64,000 bases of DNA. Origin: Cobetia amphilecti. GTDB taxonomy: Bacteria; Pseudomonadota; Gammaproteobacteria; Pseudomonadales; Halomonadaceae. Below the pieces are notes generated by a model. The model worked only from the letters and a program-made list of their open reading frames with translations, did not search any database and was not told where the DNA came from. Numbering within the stretch: the stretch's first letter is position 1; each line of letters opens with the position of its first letter. Where the stretch lies: assembly GCF_030010415.1 (NCBI RefSeq), contig NZ_JASCSA010000016.1; one strand, 5' to 3'. Of this stretch, positions 61,172 to 64,000 are shown in pieces. The translations under genes and the position numbers were made by a program.

Positions 61172-61906
61172 ATGGGCGTACCAGTATCTTCCCCCCGCTC
61201 CGCCAAGGTCATCGACCTGAGTGTCATGCGTGACAGGATGCGTGCACGACGTCGTATTCTCCGGCTGGCGCCGGAACACGACGGGTTGGAAATGCTCTAT
61301 CAGCTCGACAGCGATCCGGACAGCTATTACAGCATTCCGGTACTGGCCTGGGGGCTGCGCGAGGATGGTGAAGTCGTCGGCATGGTGCCGTGGATGGAGG
61401 GGCTGATGCCCTGCCACGAGCTGGAAGACCCCCAGCAGGGGCATTTCGTCGGCTATCGGGACCCGGAAACCGACGAAGTCTTCATGCTGGCGCCTGACCA
61501 CAAGGTGTTCGAGCTCGAACATGCCGCGGCCTATTACGACTATGAAGTCTCGGACAAGACGACGCTGCTCCAGCAACTGCCGGACACGCTGGGTACCCAC
61601 GCGCTGTGCATGACCAACGGCGAGACACAGTGGCAGCTCAAGCAGGTCTTCGGCTGGCGTCTCTACAGCGATGGCAACATCGAGGCCTTGCTGGTCGATG
61701 AGGCTCGCGTCACCCAGACACCGGTGCTGGCCGGTGACGACTGCCTGTACCCGGGGCGCAGTCGGCATGATGTGGTCTATTTCTTCCAGCGCGCCATCGC
61801 CAATCAGATTCGCGAGCAGGACCCGGCGACGCTGGAGGCTCTCGCGCTGATGATGACCGGCGAGAGCGACCAGGTCTGCGTCGAGGTCCATGACCGTGAA
61901 GCCTGA
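61172..61906 (+). CDS. Hypothetical protein, 244 aa
   Basis: Unrecognised soluble protein of 244 residues without signal peptide or membrane helix. The sequence is rich in acidic and aromatic residues (HAAAYYDYEVSDKT, SDPDSYYSIPVLAWGL in the first third). AGGAGG seven bases before the ATG makes the start secure and suggests good translation. It stands alone between a terminator and convergent tusA. Possibly a lineage-specific protein of Halomonadaceae, but that is a guess. Confidence 0.75.
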   Translation: MGVPVSSPRSAKVIDLSVMRDRMRARRRILRLAPEHDGLEMLYQLDSDPDSYYSIPVLAWGLREDGEVVGMVPWMEGLMPCHELEDPQQGHFVGYRDPETDEVFMLAPDHKVFELEHAAAYYDYEVSDKTTLLQQLPDTLGTHALCMTNGETQWQLKQVFGWRLYSDGNIEALLVDEARVTQTPVLAGDDCLYPGRSRHDVVYFFQRAIANQIREQDPATLEALALMMTGESDQVCVEVHDREA

Positions 61907-61947
61907 GGGCCAGTCATGGCCAACGACTCAGCGGCTGCGGATGGAGC

Positions 61948-62193
61948 TCAACTGATGCGGATGTAATACAGGAACTGTTCCGGCGTCTCGTGGCTCAGTT
62001 CCAGGGTGTGGCCGAGAAAGGCGCAGAACTTGGGCACATCACGGGTGGTGGCAGGGTCGGTCGCCACTACCCGCAACAGGTCACCCGAGGCAAGCTCACG
62101 CACCTTGTTGTGCAGCATCATGATGGGTTCCGGGCAATACAGGCCACTGGTTTCCAGTTCGGCATCGGCCTCGGGCAATGTGATATCGGTCAT
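61948..62193 (-). CDS. tusA: Sulfurtransferase TusA
   Basis: Sulfur-relay protein that accepts persulfide from IscS for tRNA 2-thiouridine synthesis. The product is 81 residues. The active Cys is in GLYCPEPIM (about residue 20), and DPATTRDVPKFCAFLGH is the conserved second motif, both as in E. coli TusA. It is divergent from the monooxygenase-fold gene. Confidence 0.94.
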   Translation of the reverse strand: MTDITLPEADAELETSGLYCPEPIMMLHNKVRELASGDLLRVVATDPATTRDVPKFCAFLGHTLELSHETPEQFLYYIRIS

Positions 62194-62255
62194 CGAAGAC
62201 TCCTGACAATCCTGCCGCCCTGGCTGGCGGCACGTACAAAAAAGGGGAGACAGGC

Positions 62256-62540
62256 ATGATCAAGGTTCTGATCGAACGGCATATCATGCCGGGACTGGAA
62301 CAGGATTACGAACAGGCCTCGCGTGAAGTCGTACGCGAGGCTACGCATGTCCCGGGCTTCATCTCGGGCGAGAACCTGATGGAAACCGGCCGCGCGGGCC
62401 ACCGCATCCTGATCACCTCATGGCGCGATGCGCGAGCGTGGCAGGAATGGTCGGTCAGTCCGGCCAGAGATCGCATGATGGCGCGCCTGGCGCCCATGCT
62501 ATCCCAACCGGAGCGGATAATCCTGCTGGAGCATACCTGA
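62256..62540 (+). CDS. Antibiotic-biosynthesis-monooxygenase-fold protein
   Basis: Small ferredoxin-like ABM-domain protein of 94 residues. IKVLIERHIMPGLEQDYEQA opens with the typical strand and helix; FISGENLMETGRAGHRILITSWRD is the family centre; AWQEWSVSPARD is the usual Trp-rich end. Members act as quinol or heme monooxygenases or have unknown roles; the substrate here is unknown. GGGGAG lies before the ATG. It is followed by a very long inverted repeat. Confidence 0.85.
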   Translation: MIKVLIERHIMPGLEQDYEQASREVVREATHVPGFISGENLMETGRAGHRILITSWRDARAWQEWSVSPARDRMMARLAPMLSQPERIILLEHT

Positions 62541-62572
62541 GGGCATCTCTCCGGCGAGCGGAGGCATCAGGC

Positions 62573-62626
62573 GCCCCATACAAGAACCCCACGGCCTGGG
62601 CAGGCCGTGGGGTTCTTGTATGGGGC
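62573..62626. terminator. 25-bp perfect-stem bidirectional terminator
   Basis: Arms 62573-62597 and 62602-62626 are fully complementary around GGGC. Only a loose T-rich context follows. It separates the ABM gene from convergent rlmM. Confidence 0.8.
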
Positions 62627-62663
62627 ATGTGCCACTCGTGCATGCTGATTGAGCAACAGCCAA

Positions 62664-63731
62664 TCAGTGCGTGATGCGCACGTGCACAGTGACCTCTTCA
62701 CGGTCGTGATACAGATGACGACAGCGAATCTCGGCACCGACGTTGGAACGCTCGAGACTGGCGGCCAGATAGTCGAGGCAGCGAGAGACTTCCTTCCAGC
62801 GCTGCTTCATCGGCAGCTTGAGGTTGAAGACGGCCTCGTTGCACCAGCGCTTCTTCAGCCAGCGCTCGACCATCTCGGTCACACGAATCGGCTTGTCGAC
62901 GATATCGCAGACCAGCCAATCCAGGCGCAGCGGTGGCTCCCAGGTGAAGCCATCTTCCTTGAGATGCTCGACCTGTCCTGTCGCCATCAGGTCCTTGTTC
63001 ATCGGGCCATTGTCGATCGCGAACACGAACATGCCCTTCTCGACCAGCTGGAAGGTCCAGCCACCCGGGGCGGCACCAAGATCCGCTGCCTGCATGCCAG
63101 TGGCAATGCGACGCTCCCACTGATCGCGCGGCACGAATTCGTGCCACGCCTCTTCCAGCTTGAGCGTGGAGCGGCTGGGCGCACGACTCGGCGAACGCAG
63201 ATGACGAATGCCATTGGCATATTCGCTGCGGTTGCCCGGGAAGCTCATGCCCAGCTGGACTTCATCGCCATCCGTCCAGAAGACATGCAACGCCCGACCA
63301 CCGGCCTTGCGGCGCAGGGCCCCCCGCTTCTTGAGCGCGGACTCCAGCGGGCGACCGACGGCCTTGCCCAGCCCCGACAGCGCCTTGCCATCATTGGTAT
63401 CCGGCATCTCGTGGCGGATCTCCTCGAAGCTCCAGCCGGCATCGACCACCTGCTGCAGAATCGGCGAGACACGATTCTCCCGCGACATGCCGACCAGCGG
63501 CTCCAGAGCCACCAGGGTCTGACGAGCGAAGACCAGCGCCTGTAGCGGCATGTCACGATGCAGGGCGTTGGCGGGCTCTTCACCCGTCACCACATAACGC
63601 ACGAAGCCACTGTCGCGTGCCGCAATCGGATAACCCGGCGTGCCGATATACGCCGCTTTCTCGCTGACTTCTGCGGCCAGGTCGGCCTCGAAGCCAGGGC
63701 GGCAATACAGCAACAGTTCTTGAGGTTGCAT
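62664..63731 (-). CDS. rlmM: 23S rRNA 2'-O-ribose methyltransferase RlmM
   Basis: Methylates C2498 of 23S rRNA with SAM. The product is 355 residues. The N-terminal THUMP-like domain begins LLLYCRPGFEADLAAE; the Rossmann domain has AADLGAAPGGWTFQL for SAM and the K-D-K-E catalytic set spread over the C-terminal half (LDWLVCDIVDKP, NLKLPMKQRW). Start at the ATG at 63731: GGAG lies six bases before it, after two other ATG codons. It lies directly downstream of the rRNA operon that runs in from the right. Confidence 0.94.
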   Translation of the reverse strand: MQPQELLLYCRPGFEADLAAEVSEKAAYIGTPGYPIAARDSGFVRYVVTGEEPANALHRDMPLQALVFARQTLVALEPLVGMSRENRVSPILQQVVDAGWSFEEIRHEMPDTNDGKALSGLGKAVGRPLESALKKRGALRRKAGGRALHVFWTDGDEVQLGMSFPGNRSEYANGIRHLRSPSRAPSRSTLKLEEAWHEFVPRDQWERRIATGMQAADLGAAPGGWTFQLVEKGMFVFAIDNGPMNKDLMATGQVEHLKEDGFTWEPPLRLDWLVCDIVDKPIRVTEMVERWLKKRWCNEAVFNLKLPMKQRWKEVSRCLDYLAASLERSNVGAEIRCRHLYHDREEVTVHVRITH

Positions 63732-63909
63732 CATCATCTCCAATACAGAAGGCTGGGGAGTCTAGCTTCTCGCCGCTGCCTTCTACAAGCGTGCATGTAC
63801 GTGATGGGGGCTGTGACAACGCTCAGGCCGTCGTCATGGGCGTAGCAGGCGCCTCACGAAGCGCGTACGCCTCTTGCTTTGCTGTGCGCAACTTTTCTCA
63901 CCACAAAGA

Positions 63910-63944
63910 GAACCGCCCCTGCAGCATGGCTACAGGGGCGGTTC
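63910..63944 (-). terminator. rRNA operon terminator
   Basis: Minus-strand GAACCGCCCCTG and CAGGGGCGGTTC pair around an 11-base loop, followed by TCTCTTTG. It lies about ten bases past the 5S 3' end. Confidence 0.88.
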
Positions 63945-63952
63945 AGTATAAG

Positions 63953-64000
63953 TGCCTGACGATGACCTACTCTCACATGGAGAAACTCCACACTACCATC
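63953..64000 (-). rRNA. rrf: 5S ribosomal RNA, 3' part (truncated by window edge)
   Basis: The minus strand contains CATGTGAGAGTAGGTCATCG followed by TCAGGC(A), the characteristic 3' end of 5S rRNA. The 5' part and presumably the 23S and 16S genes lie beyond the right edge. The exact 3' end (63953 or 63954) is estimated. Confidence 0.93.

Overview
This 64 kb window looks like chromosomal core sequence of a high-GC gammaproteobacterium, most likely a Halomonadaceae member such as Cobetia or Halomonas. That placement is an inference from protein sequence, base composition and gene order; no marker was compared with a database. Evidence for a gammaproteobacterium includes the E. coli-like block miaB-ybeZ-ybeY-corC-lnt followed by ybeL-leuS-lptE-holA, the split trpE / trpGDC arrangement, fadBA plus a large fadE, the EF-P hydroxylase epmC, rlmM, uup and rhlE. 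I see no insertion sequence, prophage, CRISPR array, integron or tRNA gene. Nearly every gene is intact and uses the same GC-rich codons.

Layout. 0-3.3 kb: acyl-CoA dehydrogenase fadE and an unrecognised minus-strand gene. 3.4-11 kb: glycerol-3-phosphate / glycerophosphodiester uptake operon ugpBAEC-ugpQ followed by a DeoR/GlpR-type regulator and a HAD phosphatase, preceded by a Pho-box-like promoter and a nested palindrome. 11-16.3 kb (minus): trpE, then a complete transcription attenuator (16-residue leader peptide with tandem Trp codons, competing hairpins, terminator), then trpGDC; gph lies upstream of trpE. 16.5-25 kb: type II NADH dehydrogenase, a GIY-YIG protein coupled to rpe, gamma-glutamyltransferase, an MFS transporter, a YajG-like lipoprotein, tpm and an SH3/coiled-coil membrane protein. 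25.8-40.3 kb: RNA maturation and envelope block (miaB, ybeZ, ybeY, corC, lnt, a YdcF/ElyC-like gene, a TPR protein, a YbeL-like zinc-ribbon protein, leuS, lptE, holA). 40.5-45 kb (minus): amidohydrolase and fadBA. 45.4-54.4 kb: DUF2914-type membrane protein, slyA, usp, uup, tatD, an unknown acidic protein, and an rhlE helicase with a repetitive RGG-like tail. 54.5-60.9 kb: HPP protein, ferric-iron transporter fbpAB with a Fur-box promoter, epmC, and a MATE exporter with its own Fur-like site. 61-64 kb: orphan gene, tusA, monooxygenase-fold protein, rlmM and the 3' end of a 5S rRNA gene with its terminator, so an rRNA operon continues past the right edge on the minus strand.

How the genes work together. 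fadE with fadBA gives a near-complete beta-oxidation cycle at two loci. The ugp operon imports and hydrolyses phosphodiesters, apparently under phosphate control plus a linked regulator. The trp genes form two transcription units with attenuation visible at trpGDC. Iron uptake and a MATE exporter share apparent Fur control.

The most noteworthy items are the trpGDC attenuator with a possibly leaderless trpL, the acidic insertion of about 100 residues inside YbeY, the Pho-box/palindrome architecture before ugpB, the Fur-like site before the MATE gene, and a recurring pattern of short tandem repeats between stop codons and terminator hairpins. I did not find a clearly new multi-gene system; the accessory content is small.
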